A DNA stretch of 41,582 bases. It comes from an uncultured Porphyromonadaceae bacterium (lineage in GTDB: Bacteria > Bacteroidota > Bacteroidia > Bacteroidales > UBA11471). Under the pieces are notes generated by a model, which was not told the DNA's origin, did not search any database, and saw nothing but the letters and a program-made list of their open reading frames with translations. Every line of letters starts with the position of its first letter. Within the stretch, counting starts at the first letter, position 1. Where the stretch lies: assembly GCA_900547555.1 (NCBI GenBank), contig URHG01000020.1, positions 1 through 41,582 of the forward strand. Reading direction: 5' to 3'. Both the position numbers and the translations under genes were made by a program. Positions 18,717 to 27,251 of this stretch are shown here, in pieces.

Positions 18717-18803
18717 CAGGAGGTTCTTACTTTCAGCCCATAAAAATATTTAAAGTAAGAGGTCCCATTCAAAAAATTACATATCAACCATATCCCACCC
18801 CAT

Positions 18804-21446
18804 ATGAGCGACGAAGAGAAAGATAACTTCCTTGACAACCCGTCGGAGCAAAAAACCGACAATACCGAAAGCCATTCTTCCTACAAATTGCCCGAAGGCA
18901 GCAAAGCCGACCTCAAATTCCAACTCACGGGTATGTATCAGGACTGGTTTCTCGACTATGCCTCATACGTTATCCTGCAACGTGCCGTTCCGCATATCGA
19001 AGACGGACTGAAACCCGTGCAACGACGCATACTCCATGTCATGAAACGCATGGAAGACGGCCGCAACAACAAAGTGGCCAGCATCGTAGGCGAAACGATG
19101 AAGTTCCACCCTCACGGCGACGCATCGATTTATGAAACACTGGTAAAACTGGGACAAAAAGAACTGCTCATCGATTGCCAGGGTAACTGGGGTAATATCC
19201 TTACAGGAGCCGGTGCAGCCGCAGGACGATACATCGAAGCCCGCCTCACCAAGTTTGCCCTCGAAACGCTTTACAGCCCCAAAATCACCGAATGGCGTCC
19301 CTCATACGACGGGCGTAACAAAGAGCCGATAACCCTTCCCACAAAATTCCCATTGTTATTGGCACAAGGGGTAGAAGGTATAGCAGTCGGTTTATCGGTA
19401 AAGATACTGCCTCATAACTTCAACGAACTCATCGACGCATCAATTTCGTACCTACAAGGCGAGCCGTTTACCCTTTATCCCGATTTCCAAACGGGTGGGT
19501 TCATCGATGTCGCCCGATACAACGACGGTGAACGCGGCGGTTCGGTCAAAGTACGTGCAAAAATCGAAAAAAGAGATCAGCGGACTCTCGCCATTACCGA
19601 AATACCGTATGGCAAGACAACACCTATCATCATCGACTCGATACTGAAAGCAAACGACAAAGGGAAAATAAAAATACGGAAAATCGACGATATAACCGCT
19701 GCACAAGCCGAGATACTCGTACATCTGCAAGCCGGTACTTCGTCGGACAAAGCGATCGACGCCCTCTACGCCTTTACCGATTGTGAAGTGAGCATATCGC
19801 CCAACTGCTGCGTGATATGCGACAATAAACCGTTGTTTCTCTCGGTAAGCGAGGTTTTGCGCCGCAATACCGACCGTACCCTGCATCTGTTGCAGGAAGA
19901 ATTACGCATACAACGTGGTGAGCTGTGCGAATCGTTACATTTCCTCTCACTCGAAAAGATTTTCATTGAAGAACGGATATATAAAGACAAGGAATTTGAA
20001 GAAAGCCGAACGATGGACGATGCCATAGCCCACATCGACCGGAGGTTGGAACCGTTCAAAAAAGACTTTCTGCGCGAAATCAACCGAGACGACATTCTCA
20101 AACTGATGGAGATAAAAATGGCCCGTATCCTGAAATTCAATGCAGACAAAACCAACCAACAGATTGCGGCCATCAAAGGCGACATCGAAGAGATCGACAA
20201 CAACCTCGCCCATATCGTAGATTACACGATACGCTGGTACCGCCATCTGAAAGAGAAATACGGCGCAGCTTATCCCCGCCGGACGGTAATCCGGGGATTT
20301 GATGCTATCGAAGCTACCAAAGTCGTGGAAGCCAACGAAAAGCTATACATCAACAGAGATGAAGGATTTATCGGCACCGGGCTGAAACGGGACGAATTTG
20401 TGTGCAACTGTTCCGACATCGACGATATTATCATCTTCTACAAAGACGGCAAATACAAAGTCGTAAAAGTCTGTGAAAAAATGTTCGTCGGGAAAAACAT
20501 TCTTTACCTGAACGTGTTCAAACGGAATGATACCCGCACCATTTACAACGTCATTTACAGAAACGGAAAAGAAGGTCTGCACTATATGAAACGTTTTGCC
20601 GTAACGGGCGTTACCCGCGACAAAGAATACGATCTCACGCAAGGCACCCCAGGCTCGAAAATCGTATGGTTCAGCGCCAACCCCAACGGCGAAGCCGAAA
20701 TATTGAAAATAGTCTTCAAACCCAAGCCCCGCCTGAAAACTCCTTTCATCGAAAAAGATTTCAGCAGTATCGCCATCAAAGGTCGCCAATCAATGGGAAA
20801 CATCGTAACGCACAACGAGATACACCGCATTTCGTTAAAAGAGCGAGGAGGGTCAACCCTCGGAGGACGGCAAGTATGGTTCGACCACGATGTGTTACGG
20901 CTCAATTACGATGGACGCGGCGAGTATCTCGGTGAATTTCATAGTGGAGAACAGGTTCTTGTCATTCTCAAAAATGGAACTTTCTACACGACATCTTTCG
21001 ACGCCAGCAATCACTACGACCCCGATATTCTGCGCATCGAAAAATTCATACCTCAACGGTGTTGGACGGCGGCACTCTTCGATGCCGATCAAGGATACCC
21101 GTATCTGAAACGATTTCAATTCGAGTCATCTTCCAAAAAGCAAAGTTTTTTGGGAGAAAACCCCGATTCGCAATTGATACTGCTTTCGTCCGAGGCCTAT
21201 GCCCGCATCGAAGTGAAATTCGGCGGACACGATGCTTTCCGCGACCCGCTTATCCTCGAAGCCGCAGATTTTATAGGAATGAAAAGTTTCCGGGCAAAAG
21301 GAAAGCGTATCACAACTTTCACGGTCGAAAGCATATCCGAACTGGAACCACTGCGTCATGAGGAGCCGGAAACGGAACAGCCGCAAGAAGAAGACAAGCC
21401 ACAGATCTCGGAACCGGACGAAAACGGACAGAGACCGCTATTCTGA
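18804..21446 (+). CDS. parC: DNA topoisomerase IV subunit A (ParC-type)
   Basis: Breakage-reunion subunit of a type IIA topoisomerase that separates daughter chromosomes, 880 residues. The catalytic tyrosine is Tyr143 in AAAGRYIEARLTKFA. The preceding helix reads HPHGDASIYE (102-111), so the position matching E. coli ParC Ser80 is Ala107 and the one matching Glu84 is Glu111. GNWGNILTG and the AAAGRY spelling suit Bacteroidota ParC better than GyrA (AAMRYTE). A beta-pinwheel C-terminal domain follows from about residue 500, and the last 25 residues are acidic. The partner parE is not in the window. An outer-membrane-like gene starts 18 nt downstream. Confidence 0.9.
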   Translation: MSDEEKDNFLDNPSEQKTDNTESHSSYKLPEGSKADLKFQLTGMYQDWFLDYASYVILQRAVPHIEDGLKPVQRRILHVMKRMEDGRNNKVASIVGETMKFHPHGDASIYETLVKLGQKELLIDCQGNWGNILTGAGAAAGRYIEARLTKFALETLYSPKITEWRPSYDGRNKEPITLPTKFPLLLAQGVEGIAVGLSVKILPHNFNELIDASISYLQGEPFTLYPDFQTGGFIDVARYNDGERGGSVKVRAKIEKRDQRTLAITEIPYGKTTPIIIDSILKANDKGKIKIRKIDDITAAQAEILVHLQAGTSSDKAIDALYAFTDCEVSISPNCCVICDNKPLFLSVSEVLRRNTDRTLHLLQEELRIQRGELCESLHFLSLEKIFIEERIYKDKEFEESRTMDDAIAHIDRRLEPFKKDFLREINRDDILKLMEIKMARILKFNADKTNQQIAAIKGDIEEIDNNLAHIVDYTIRWYRHLKEKYGAAYPRRTVIRGFDAIEATKVVEANEKLYINRDEGFIGTGLKRDEFVCNCSDIDDIIIFYKDGKYKVVKVCEKMFVGKNILYLNVFKRNDTRTIYNVIYRNGKEGLHYMKRFAVTGVTRDKEYDLTQGTPGSKIVWFSANPNGEAEILKIVFKPKPRLKTPFIEKDFSSIAIKGRQSMGNIVTHNEIHRISLKERGGSTLGGRQVWFDHDVLRLNYDGRGEYLGEFHSGEQVLVILKNGTFYTTSFDASNHYDPDILRIEKFIPQRCWTAALFDADQGYPYLKRFQFESSSKKQSFLGENPDSQLILLSSEAYARIEVKFGGHDAFRDPLILEAADFIGMKSFRAKGKRITTFTVESISELEPLRHEEPETEQPQEEDKPQISEPDENGQRPLF

Positions 21447-21464
21447 TAAACAAAATCCGTTGCA

Positions 21465-22355
21465 ATGATAGGCATACCCGAACGACGATCAAAGAGAAAT
21501 ATTTCTCTCATACTCCTGTTTCTCTTCGGGACAGCAGGCATCATGGCCGTATGCGCTCAGGAAATAGCAACGGCAGAAACCCGGGAAGCAAACCGACCGG
21601 CATTTGTCTCGACATCACTCACGATAGGCCGGGGAACATTGCACGACGATTATCTCTCCATAAGTAATTACCGGGGGTATGAGTTAGGCATCATGCACGA
21701 ACGGTTGCGTGTCCTGCCTTTCGGAAACAGGAAGTGGGTAATGCGCCATCGTATCGATGCATATGCGGCCAATTCGTTCAGCACGTCAGGTAACGGGCAT
21801 CTCATCTCGGCCATGTTGGATTACAGTTACGGGCAACTTTATACATATAGGTTCCCTTGCGGTCTCGTCTGGCGGACAGGCGGGGAAATCGAACTCTCGG
21901 GCGGAGCCCTTTATAACCCGAGAAATTCCAATAACCCGGCTGCGGCCAAAACATCAATCTCTCTCGGATTTGCAGAAATGCTCACCTACACACTACATAT
22001 CGGGCACTTTCCTATCACAGTTCGTTATCAACTTTCACTACCCATTTTAGGAGTGTTTTTCTCACCGGCTTTCGGAGAAAGTTACTACGAAATATTCTAC
22101 CTGAGAAACCATTCCGGCATTGTCGAATTCGGCTCTTGGCACAACCGCTTCGATATGAGCAACCTCTTGACCGTCGAAATTCCCATAGGACGCAGCGCAC
22201 TGCGGCTGGGTTACGACAACCGTATCCGTTCCAGTCGGGCCAATCATCTCGACTACTTCCACTATTCCAACGCTTTTGTCATCGGTATAGCCACACCTAT
22301 TTCCTATAAGAGGAAGAATATTTCGGAAAGAACTTCTATCTCGGCTTTCTATTGA
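21465..22355 (+). CDS. Predicted outer-membrane beta-barrel protein, DUF3316-like
   Basis: 296 residues. After a basic start there is a hydrophobic segment (about 13-31, ending VCAQ), probably a signal peptide. The rest alternates polar and hydrophobic residues in short stretches with many Tyr, Phe and Gly (for example YGQLYTYRF, ITVRYQLSLPIL), as expected for a small membrane barrel. It resembles the Bacteroidota family DUF3316, but I hold that only loosely. Function unknown. It sits between parC and an S41-type lipoprotein with gaps of 18 and 7 nt, so it is probably in one transcript with both. Confidence 0.6.
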   Translation: MIGIPERRSKRNISLILLFLFGTAGIMAVCAQEIATAETREANRPAFVSTSLTIGRGTLHDDYLSISNYRGYELGIMHERLRVLPFGNRKWVMRHRIDAYAANSFSTSGNGHLISAMLDYSYGQLYTYRFPCGLVWRTGGEIELSGGALYNPRNSNNPAAAKTSISLGFAEMLTYTLHIGHFPITVRYQLSLPILGVFFSPAFGESYYEIFYLRNHSGIVEFGSWHNRFDMSNLLTVEIPIGRSALRLGYDNRIRSSRANHLDYFHYSNAFVIGIATPISYKRKNISERTSISAFY

Positions 22356-22362
22356 TTATGAT

Positions 22363-23400
22363 ATGAATCGGCTACGCGACATAAAAACAAAAACCATACT
22401 GGTGATAAGTCTGATTATTGCCAGCTTGACATCTTGTTCTCCCGAAGAAGAGTTCTCTCAAACTCCATACGGGAACTTCGATGCCTTATGGACTATCCTC
22501 GACCAGCGATACTGTTTCTTTGCATATAAAAATATCGATTGGAACAATGTCTATACGACTTATCGGGCGCGTCTCGACAATGATATGAACGCACAGGAAT
22601 TATTCAGTGTCCTGGCCGAAATGCTTGCCGAATTAAAGGACGGACATGTCAATCTATCTTCGTCATTCGATGTTGCCCGATATTGGGATTGGTTCGAAGA
22701 TTATCCGGTCAACTTCGATAAGAATCTCATCATGCAGAACTATTTGCATCAACCCGATTACCAGATTGCTTCGAGCCTCTACTACCGTATGCTCGACGAT
22801 TGCAACATCGGGTATATCTACTACGAAAGTTTCTCCGACAAAATAGGCGACGGAAATCTCGATGAAGTCCTATTGGCGTTCTCCTCTTGCGACGGATTGA
22901 TCATTGATGTGAGAGATAACGGTGGCGGCCAATTATCGACCGTACAACAACTGGCCTCCCGTTTCACCACAGAAGATTTTACAAGCGGATATATACGCCA
23001 TAAAACAGGGCCAGGACATAACGACTTCTCGGACTTTTATGCCATCACGCAAAAAACAGCCGAGTCAAACCGCATACATTTCGCCAAGCCGGTTGCTATT
23101 CTTACCAATCGAAAATGTTATAGTGCCACAAACGATTTCGTATCGGTAATGGGTAACCTGCCGCAAGTCTGCATCATCGGTGATTGTACGGGAGGAGGCA
23201 GCGGGCTACCGTTTTCTTCGGAATTGCCGAACGGGTGGGTTATCCGTTTTTCGGCATCACCGATTTACAATACTCAGAAAGAACATACCGAATTCGGTAT
23301 CGAACCGGATATTCACGTTGAACTCTCCCAAGAAGATATTTCCAACGGACTCGATACAATTATCGAACGAGCGAAGAGATGGATCCTCTCGGGTGAATAA
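22363..23400 (+). CDS. S41-family (tricorn/C-terminal-processing-like) peptidase lipoprotein
   Basis: 345 residues. The signal peptide ends SLTSC, so Cys25 is lipidated, and an acidic PEEE follows. The S41 core includes LKDGHVNL, IDVRDNGGG (182-189) and CYSATNDF with the likely nucleophile Ser254, then DCTGGGSG. No PDZ domain is evident, as in the smaller Bacteroidota members. It likely cleaves peptides in the periplasm or on the cell surface; the substrate is unknown. The next gene is convergent. Confidence 0.88.
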   Translation: MNRLRDIKTKTILVISLIIASLTSCSPEEEFSQTPYGNFDALWTILDQRYCFFAYKNIDWNNVYTTYRARLDNDMNAQELFSVLAEMLAELKDGHVNLSSSFDVARYWDWFEDYPVNFDKNLIMQNYLHQPDYQIASSLYYRMLDDCNIGYIYYESFSDKIGDGNLDEVLLAFSSCDGLIIDVRDNGGGQLSTVQQLASRFTTEDFTSGYIRHKTGPGHNDFSDFYAITQKTAESNRIHFAKPVAILTNRKCYSATNDFVSVMGNLPQVCIIGDCTGGGSGLPFSSELPNGWVIRFSASPIYNTQKEHTEFGIEPDIHVELSQEDISNGLDTIIERAKRWILSGE

Positions 23401-23791
23401 CGAAAGTCCGCCCAAAGAACATTCCAACATTTTTTCTGTCATTACGGCAACCGTTGGTAAAAAAAATCTCCGATCGCCTTCCCGACATTTCGAGTGAAAA
23501 CAAAACCCGACGAGGAAATTCCACACCCGACCCACTGCTACACACATCGCACCATTCGACCATAGAGAGAAAATTTCCAACTCTACTGCCACCGTCGGTC
23601 TATTATGTACTTTATCCTCGTGACAATTTCGATCCGTCATAGCACTGATCGCAATGGTAAACTTCCGGCTAAATATCAACAAAACAATCTTGCCTCCCAT
23701 ATTGAACACGGAACATTTGTTAGGATCCGTTTCACACACCATCAACTCAATATCATTTATTATTTCAAGCAGAGGAGAAAAAAGAGGAAAT
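23401..23791. other. Gene-free stretch after the S41 peptidase
   Basis: About 390 nt with no supported gene. Open frames here are short, have no recognisable protein features or overlap real genes antisense. I see no tRNA and no exact TAnnTTTG box. Confidence 0.5.
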
Positions 23792-23830
23792 AAAAAAACG
23801 AGTATCGGGCAATCCGATACTCGTTTTTTT
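23792..23830. terminator. Bidirectional terminator closing the ribosomal operon
   Basis: A 17-bp perfect inverted repeat (arms 23792-23808 and 23814-23830) with a 5-nt loop. It has seven A at the left end and seven T at the right, so it works on both strands. It ends the S41 transcript and the rplQ end of the ribosomal transcript. Confidence 0.92.
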
Positions 23831-23849
23831 ATAGAAAAGCTCTGTAAAA

Positions 23850-24347
23850 TTACTTCTCAGCAGGAGTTTCTGCAACGGGTGCTTCCGTTGTAGGAGCCTC
23901 GGTAGCAGGAACTACCTCTGCGGCCACAGCGTTCTTTTTCGAACGACGGGTGCGGGTTTTCTTGACAGCTTTTTCTTTGAGCATGTTTTCATTGTAGTCA
24001 ACAAGCTCGATAAAGCAGGTCTTGGCATTATCACCCAAACGGTTACCGGTTTTGAGAATACGGGTATAACCTCCGGGGCGATCGGCTACTTTCTCGGCAA
24101 TATTTTTGAAAAGCTCGGTTACGGCTTCTTTGCTTTGCAAGTAGCTGAATACGACACGACGCGAAGCGGTGGTGTCTTCTTTAGAACGGTTGATCAGAGG
24201 CTCAACATATACTCTCAAAGCTTTGGCTTTGGCCAAAGTGGTGAAGATTCTTTTGTGGAGAATCAACGAAGTCGCCATGTTGGAAAGCATAGCATCTCTG
24301 TGAGATTTCGTGCGTCCTAAGTGGTTGAATTTCTTATTGTGTCTCAT
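23850..24347 (-). CDS. rplQ: 50S ribosomal protein L17
   Basis: Large-subunit protein near the peptide exit tunnel, and the last gene of the alpha operon. 165 residues: the L17 core (starts MRHNKKFNHLGR, contains PGGYTRILKTGNR) ends about residue 120. A tail follows that is first basic (VKKTRTRRSKK), then low-complexity Ala/Glu/Pro/Thr. Such tails are usual in Bacteroidota L17. It lies 5 nt after rpoA. Confidence 0.98.
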   Translation of the reverse strand: MRHNKKFNHLGRTKSHRDAMLSNMATSLILHKRIFTTLAKAKALRVYVEPLINRSKEDTTASRRVVFSYLQSKEAVTELFKNIAEKVADRPGGYTRILKTGNRLGDNAKTCFIELVDYNENMLKEKAVKKTRTRRSKKNAVAAEVVPATEAPTTEAPVAETPAEK

Positions 24348-24352
24348 CGTTA

Positions 24353-25345
24353 TTACTCTTTATCTAATTTATACTTCGAGATATCCATTCCGAACGAAAG
24401 GTTGAGGCTTGCCAACAACTCATCGAGCTCGGTGAGCGATTTACGCCCGAAATTGCGGAACTTCAACAAGTCGGTCTTATTGAATACGACCAGCTCTCCG
24501 AGAGTTTCCACATCTGCCGATTTGAGGCAATTCAATGCGCGAACCGAAAGGTCCATATCAACGAGCTTGGTTTTGAGCAATTGACGCATATGCAATACCT
24601 CTTCGTCGAACTCTTCATTTCCATCGACATCGGTCGTCTCGAGAGTAATTTTCTCATCGGAGAACAACATGAAGTGGTGAATCAAGATTTTGGCAGCTTC
24701 TTTCAAAGCATCTTTCGGATGGATAGATCCGTCGGTGGTAATTTCGAGAATCAGTTTTTCGTAGTCGGTTTTCTGCTCGACACGGAAGTTATCCTGAATG
24801 TATTTCACATTACGGATAGGCGTAAAAATCGAATCGATGGCAATCACATCGACGGGATCTCCGGGATTACGGTTCTCTTCTGCCGGAACGTAACCGCGAC
24901 CTTTGTTGATATTGATTTCGATTTGGAAATTTGCGCTTTCGTCCATGTGGCAGATCACCAGGTCGGGATTCAGCACTTCAAATCCGGTAAGGTGTTTACC
25001 TATATCTCCGGCTTTGAACACATCGGTTCCCGATACCGAAATCGTTACTTTCTCAGTCTCGATTTCTTCCACGATTTGTTTGAATCTCACCTTTTTGAGG
25101 TTGAGAATAATGTTGGTTACATCTTCGATGACACCGGGTATGGTCGCGAACTCGTGTTCCACACCGCTGATACGAATCGATGTAATGGCAAAGCCTTCAA
25201 GGGAGTTGAGGAGGATACGGCGCAACGCGTTACCGATCGTAACAGCGTAGCCCGGCTCCAAGGGACGGAATTCGAATTTACCGAAAAACGCGTCGGCCTC
25301 GAGCATGAGGACTTTATCGGGTTTCTGAAATGCTAATATCGCCAT
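24353..25345 (-). CDS. rpoA: RNA polymerase alpha subunit
   Basis: Assembles the polymerase and contacts promoter DNA and activators. 330 residues: the N-terminal dimerisation domain (GNALRRILLNSLEG near 38-51), a linker, and the C-terminal domain with LSVRALNCLKSADVETLGEL and the helix-hairpin-helix KFRNFGRKSLTEL. It is full length. It sits between rpsD and rplQ as in most bacteria. Confidence 0.99.
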   Translation of the reverse strand: MAILAFQKPDKVLMLEADAFFGKFEFRPLEPGYAVTIGNALRRILLNSLEGFAITSIRISGVEHEFATIPGVIEDVTNIILNLKKVRFKQIVEEIETEKVTISVSGTDVFKAGDIGKHLTGFEVLNPDLVICHMDESANFQIEININKGRGYVPAEENRNPGDPVDVIAIDSIFTPIRNVKYIQDNFRVEQKTDYEKLILEITTDGSIHPKDALKEAAKILIHHFMLFSDEKITLETTDVDGNEEFDEEVLHMRQLLKTKLVDMDLSVRALNCLKSADVETLGELVVFNKTDLLKFRNFGRKSLTELDELLASLNLSFGMDISKYKLDKE

Positions 25346-25355
25346 GGACTAATTA

Positions 25356-25961
25356 TTATTTAGAGTACAACTCAACGATCAACTGTTCTTTGATATTCTC
25401 GGGAATATCTTCACGTTCGGGCATATGCAGGAATTTGCCACCTTTGATGTTTTCGTCCCACTCTATCCAGGGATATTTACTGTGGTTGAATCCCGAAAGG
25501 GTATCACCGATAACTTCCAACGATTTCGATTTTTCGCGAACGGCGATGATTTGGCCGGGGCGAACCGAATATGAGGGAACATTCACCACTTTACCGTCGA
25601 CAGTGATGTGGCGATGCGAAACCATCTGACGAGCAGCTGCACGCGTAGGAGCTATACCCATACGATATACGATATTGTCGAGACGAGCTTCGAGGAGTTG
25701 CAACAATACGACACCCGTAATACCTTTGGTACGCGAAGCTTTCTCAAAGAGGATACGGAATTGTCTTTCGAGTACGCCGTAAGTATATTTGGCTTTTTGT
25801 TTCTCCCGAAGCTGAATACCGTACTCCGAGGTTTTTCTTCTTTTATTTACACCGTGTTGTCCCGGGGGATAGTTCTTTTTGGAAAGTACTTTATCGGGTC
25901 CGAAAATAGGCTCACCAAATTTACGGGCAATCTTTGTTTTAGGTCCGGTATATCTTGCCAT
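25356..25961 (-). CDS. rpsD: 30S ribosomal protein S4
   Basis: Early-binding 16S rRNA protein that nucleates the small-subunit body; 201 residues. It has the YPPGQHG segment and the S4 RNA-binding motif (LDNIVYRMGIAPTRAAARQ). It contains no cysteine, so it lacks the N-terminal zinc site found in some bacteria. In E. coli S4 also represses its own operon. The 119-nt gap just upstream of this gene could host such control here. Confidence 0.99.
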   Translation of the reverse strand: MARYTGPKTKIARKFGEPIFGPDKVLSKKNYPPGQHGVNKRRKTSEYGIQLREKQKAKYTYGVLERQFRILFEKASRTKGITGVVLLQLLEARLDNIVYRMGIAPTRAAARQMVSHRHITVDGKVVNVPSYSVRPGQIIAVREKSKSLEVIGDTLSGFNHSKYPWIEWDENIKGGKFLHMPEREDIPENIKEQLIVELYSK

Positions 25962-26080
25962 TTTAGTAGATTTTTAAATTTTATATTGTTGTGAATCGCA
26001 ATAGGTGCAGCCGCGATTGCAGAGAGGATTTGATTGCAATCTTATTCACCGCCTGTGACTCGACAAGGTTTAAGAGTGAA
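25962..26080 (-). promoter_or_regulatory. Structured rpsK-rpsD intergenic leader, candidate S4 control element
   Basis: The 119-nt gap stands out in a block where most gaps are below 30 nt. On the transcript, GTGAAT (26044-26049) can pair with ATTCAC (25991-25996) and GATTGC (26036-26041) with GCAATC (26015-26020). Alternatively AATCGC (26013-26018) pairs with GCGATT (25994-25999), which excludes the first fold. The two exclusive folds lie just before the S4 gene. The regulatory role is inference. Confidence 0.4.
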
Positions 26081-26470
26081 TTATACTCTACGTCTTTTAG
26101 GAGGACGACAACCGTTATGGGGCAGCGGCGTAACGTCGATAATTTCGGTTACTTCGATACCTGCACCATGCACAGTGCGGATTGCCGATTCACGACCGTT
26201 TCCGGGGCCTTTTACATAAGCCTTTACTTTTCTCAAGCCAAGGTCAAAGGCAACTTTTGCACAATCCTGAGCAGCCATTTGGGCGGCATAGGGAGTGTTT
26301 TTCTTCGATCCTCTGAAGCCCATTTTTCCGGCCGACGACCACGAAATAACCTGTCCTTCGGCGTTGGCAAGGGCTACAATGATGTTGTTGAACGAAGAGT
26401 GCACGTGCAGTTGGCCCATGGCTTCAACTTTGACGTTTCTCTTCTTAGCTGCGACTGTCTTTTTTGCCAT
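26081..26470 (-). CDS. rpsK: 30S ribosomal protein S11
   Basis: Platform protein of the small subunit, 129 residues. It shows AHVHSSFNNTIV-like text (here LHVHSSFNNIIV), the WSSAGKMGFRGSKK segment, and the C-terminal DVTPLPHNGCRPPKRRRV signature. It follows rpsM by 9 nt; the next gene rpsD is separated by the long structured gap. Confidence 0.99.
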   Translation of the reverse strand: MAKKTVAAKKRNVKVEAMGQLHVHSSFNNIIVALANAEGQVISWSSAGKMGFRGSKKNTPYAAQMAAQDCAKVAFDLGLRKVKAYVKGPGNGRESAIRTVHGAGIEVTEIIDVTPLPHNGCRPPKRRRV

Positions 26471-26479
26471 ACTTATTTA

Positions 26480-26860
26480 TTATTTAGTAGCTTTTTTCTT
26501 ATTTGCAACGGTTTTTTTCTTGCCTTTGCGGGTACGGGCATTATTCTTGGTGCTTTGACCACGCACGGGGAGGCCGTTACGGTGGCGTACGCCGCGGTAG
26601 CAACCGATATCCATAAGGCGTTTGATATTGAGTTGGACTTCCGAGCGGAGATCACCCTCTACTTTGAATTCTGCGCCAATGATTTCACGCACTTTGGCAG
26701 CCTGATCATCATTCCAGTCTTTAACTTTGATATCTTTATCAATGCCGGCTTTTGCCAAAATGGTATTTGCCGCACTGCGACCTATTCCGTAAATATAGGT
26801 CAAGGCGATTTCACCTCTTTTGTTTTGGGGCAGGTCAACACCTACTATTCTTATTGCCAT
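26480..26860 (-). CDS. rpsM: 30S ribosomal protein S13
   Basis: Head protein of the small subunit that contacts P-site tRNA and the L5 bridge. 126 residues: starts MAIRIVGVDLPQNKRGEIAL, has YIYGIGRS, and a basic C-terminal end with RGLPVRGQ-type text (NGLPVRGQSTKNNARTRKGKK). Confidence 0.99.
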   Translation of the reverse strand: MAIRIVGVDLPQNKRGEIALTYIYGIGRSAANTILAKAGIDKDIKVKDWNDDQAAKVREIIGAEFKVEGDLRSEVQLNIKRLMDIGCYRGVRHRNGLPVRGQSTKNNARTRKGKKKTVANKKKATK

Positions 26861-26894
26861 ATAGTCGTAGAATTAGTGTGCAAAAATAATAAAA

Positions 26895-27011
26895 TTATCC
26901 TTGACGTTGTTTATACTTAGGATTTTTCTTGTTAATAACATACAAGCGGCCCTTTCTTCTTACGATTTTACAGTCGGGCGTACGCTTCTTCAATGATGCT
27001 TTTACTTTCAT
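26895..27011 (-). CDS. rpmJ: 50S ribosomal protein L36, zinc-free form
   Basis: 38 codons, found by reading the gap between infA and rpsM. It starts MKVKASLKKRTPDCKIVRRK and ends NKKNPKYKQRQG. Only one cysteine is present, so the CxxC..C..H zinc ribbon of classical L36 is absent. Position between infA and rpsM is standard. Confidence 0.97.
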   Translation of the reverse strand: MKVKASLKKRTPDCKIVRRKGRLYVINKKNPKYKQRQG

Positions 27012-27024
27012 ATCGCGGTATTTT

Positions 27025-27243
27025 TTATTTATATCTGAATGAGATTCGTCCTTTGGTAAGATCGTAAGGCGACATTTCGACCTTGACCTTATCTCCGGGC
27101 AGGATTTTAATATAATGCATTCTCATTTTGCCGGAAATATGAGCCGTGATTTCATGACCATTTTCCAGTTCGACACGGAACATTGCATTCGACAACGCTT
27201 CTACGATGACTCCGTCTTGCTCTATTGCAGCCTGTTTTGCCAT
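27025..27243 (-). CDS. infA: Translation initiation factor IF-1
   Basis: Small OB-fold factor that binds the ribosomal A site during initiation, 72 residues. Key text: MAKQAAIEQDGVIVEAL, AMFRVELENGHEITAHISGKMR and the closing DLTKGRISFRYK. It lies 8 nt after map and 13 nt before rpmJ. Confidence 0.99.
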   Translation of the reverse strand: MAKQAAIEQDGVIVEALSNAMFRVELENGHEITAHISGKMRMHYIKILPGDKVKVEMSPYDLTKGRISFRYK

Positions 27244-27251
27244 ATATGAGG

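Noticed and set aside
17557..18753. 398-codon + strand open frame
   Set aside because: Shadow of glyS; it also runs through the divergent promoter region.
23257..23745. 162-codon minus-strand open frame after the S41 gene
   Set aside because: Half of it is antisense to the S41 gene, and it has no recognisable features or promoter.
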